DNA of 6,820 bases from the NCBI GenBank assembly GCA_030640395.1, contig DAOWJK010000024.1, positions 1-6,820 of the forward strand. Direction: 5' to 3'. Position 1 is the stretch's first letter; each line of letters begins with the position of its first letter. Origin of the DNA: Nanobdellota archaeon (GTDB lineage: Archaea > Nanobdellota > Nanobdellia > Pacearchaeales > GW2011-AR1). Both the position numbers and the translations under genes were made by a program. Below are positions 6,486 to 6,820 of the stretch, piece by piece. Below the pieces are notes generated by a model that saw only the letters and a list, made by a program, of their open reading frames with translations, did not search any database and had not been told where the DNA came from.

Positions 6486-6820
6486 ATTTTGAGGATGCAG
6501 TGATAAAAATTTTAGGGAAATTAGAATATGGACCTGCTTCTAGAAATAAGTTAAAGAAAATAAAAATTGGAAGAAAAAATAAATTTGACAGAATTACAGG
6601 TTATTTGGAATCACAAGAATTAGTCTATCCTCGTTTAGCTGAACATCCTGATTATGCAATAAATCCTGCAGGAGTAGATCTTCTTAATACAAAAAGAAAA
6701 GAAAAATTACAACAAGAATCAAATAGAATTATTGCTTTAACTGGTTCGGTTGTAGCTTTAGTTATGATTTATAATTTTCTTACCCAAACCAATTTAGTTA
6801 AAAATTTTAATTATATTTCC
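6482..6820 (+). CDS. Winged-helix protein with C-terminal membrane segment (partial, runs off the window)
   Basis: The open frame gives 113 residues without a stop up to the window edge. Residues 1-69 look like a winged-helix DNA-binding domain: helix 1 FEDAVIKILGKLEYG, a helix-turn-helix around ASRNKLKKIKIGRKNKFDRI (19-38, basic recognition region), helix YLESQELV, then a wing-like LAEHPDYAINPAGVDLL (52-68) in the style of archaeal transcriptional regulators. A charged linker (70-82, TKRKEKLQQESNR) leads to a hydrophobic segment at about 83-100 (IIALTGSVVALVMIYNFL) that should span the membrane. The Lys/Arg-rich side suggests the DNA-binding part stays in the cytoplasm. The gene starts at ATG 6482, overlapping the previous stop (ATGA) and preceded by GAGGAG. 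A second membrane helix or an outer sensor domain may follow beyond 6820. Its place at the end of the cluster hints at regulation or localisation of the restriction system; this is inference. Confidence 0.78.
   Translation, partial: MNFEDAVIKILGKLEYGPASRNKLKKIKIGRKNKFDRITGYLESQELVYPRLAEHPDYAINPAGVDLLNTKRKEKLQQESNRIIALTGSVVALVMIYNFLTQTNLVKNFNYIS

Noticed and set aside
1..6820. tRNA or rRNA genes, CRISPR array, insertion sequence or integrase
   Set aside because: No cloverleaf-like or rRNA-like GC-rich stretch, no regularly spaced repeats, and no transposase or recombinase motif were seen on either strand; no gene-free stretch exceeds 100 bases.

Overview
The window looks like a contig end from an AT-rich archaeon, probably a small-genome DPANN-type lineage (Woesearchaeota/Pacearchaeota-like). 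The reasons are: TATA-box promoters sitting about 25-28 nt upstream of start codons that have no Shine-Dalgarno (leaderless genes), use of GTG and TTG starts, short or overlapping gene borders, and Lys/Ile-rich proteins. The lineage call is an inference; no rRNA is present.

Layout. (1) 1-483, minus strand: the N-terminal 144 residues of seryl-tRNA synthetase (tRNA-binding coiled-coil arm), cut by the start of the window. The outermost 51 bases are folded back: they encode the next stretch of the same protein, but on the plus strand, so the first ~50 bases are most likely a chimeric contig end. (2) 484-554: a compact divergent promoter with two TATA-like boxes arranged as a mirror image. (3) 555-1235, plus: a multi-pass membrane protein of unknown function. 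(4) 1222-2958, minus: a CPA2 (KefB/KefC-type) cation:proton antiporter with a C-terminal RCK/TrkA-N nucleotide-binding domain, overlapping the previous gene tail-to-tail by 14 bases. (5) 2959-3022: a second divergent promoter region. (6) 3023-6820, plus: a tightly packed cluster of at least four genes continuing past the window. It holds a 42-residue four-cysteine zinc-finger protein, a ~1009-residue single-chain type IIG restriction-modification enzyme (PD-(D/E)XK nuclease, N6-adenine methyltransferase and target recognition domain), a 103-residue zinc-ribbon protein, and an unfinished winged-helix protein with a C-terminal membrane segment. Each junction overlaps by 4 bases (TTGA, ATGA, ATGA; the first depends on which start the enzyme uses), which suggests one transcript and coupled translation.

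How it fits together. The left half is housekeeping (aminoacylation, ion homeostasis) with mixed codon use. From about 3000 the sequence becomes clearly more AT-rich, with Leu mostly TTA/TTG and Arg mostly AGA, consistent with an acquired defence island. The restriction-modification enzyme needs no partner for modification, cleavage or specificity. The two Cys4 proteins and the membrane-tethered winged-helix protein co-transcribed with it are therefore extra parts with no assigned job, and they are the most interesting content of the window.
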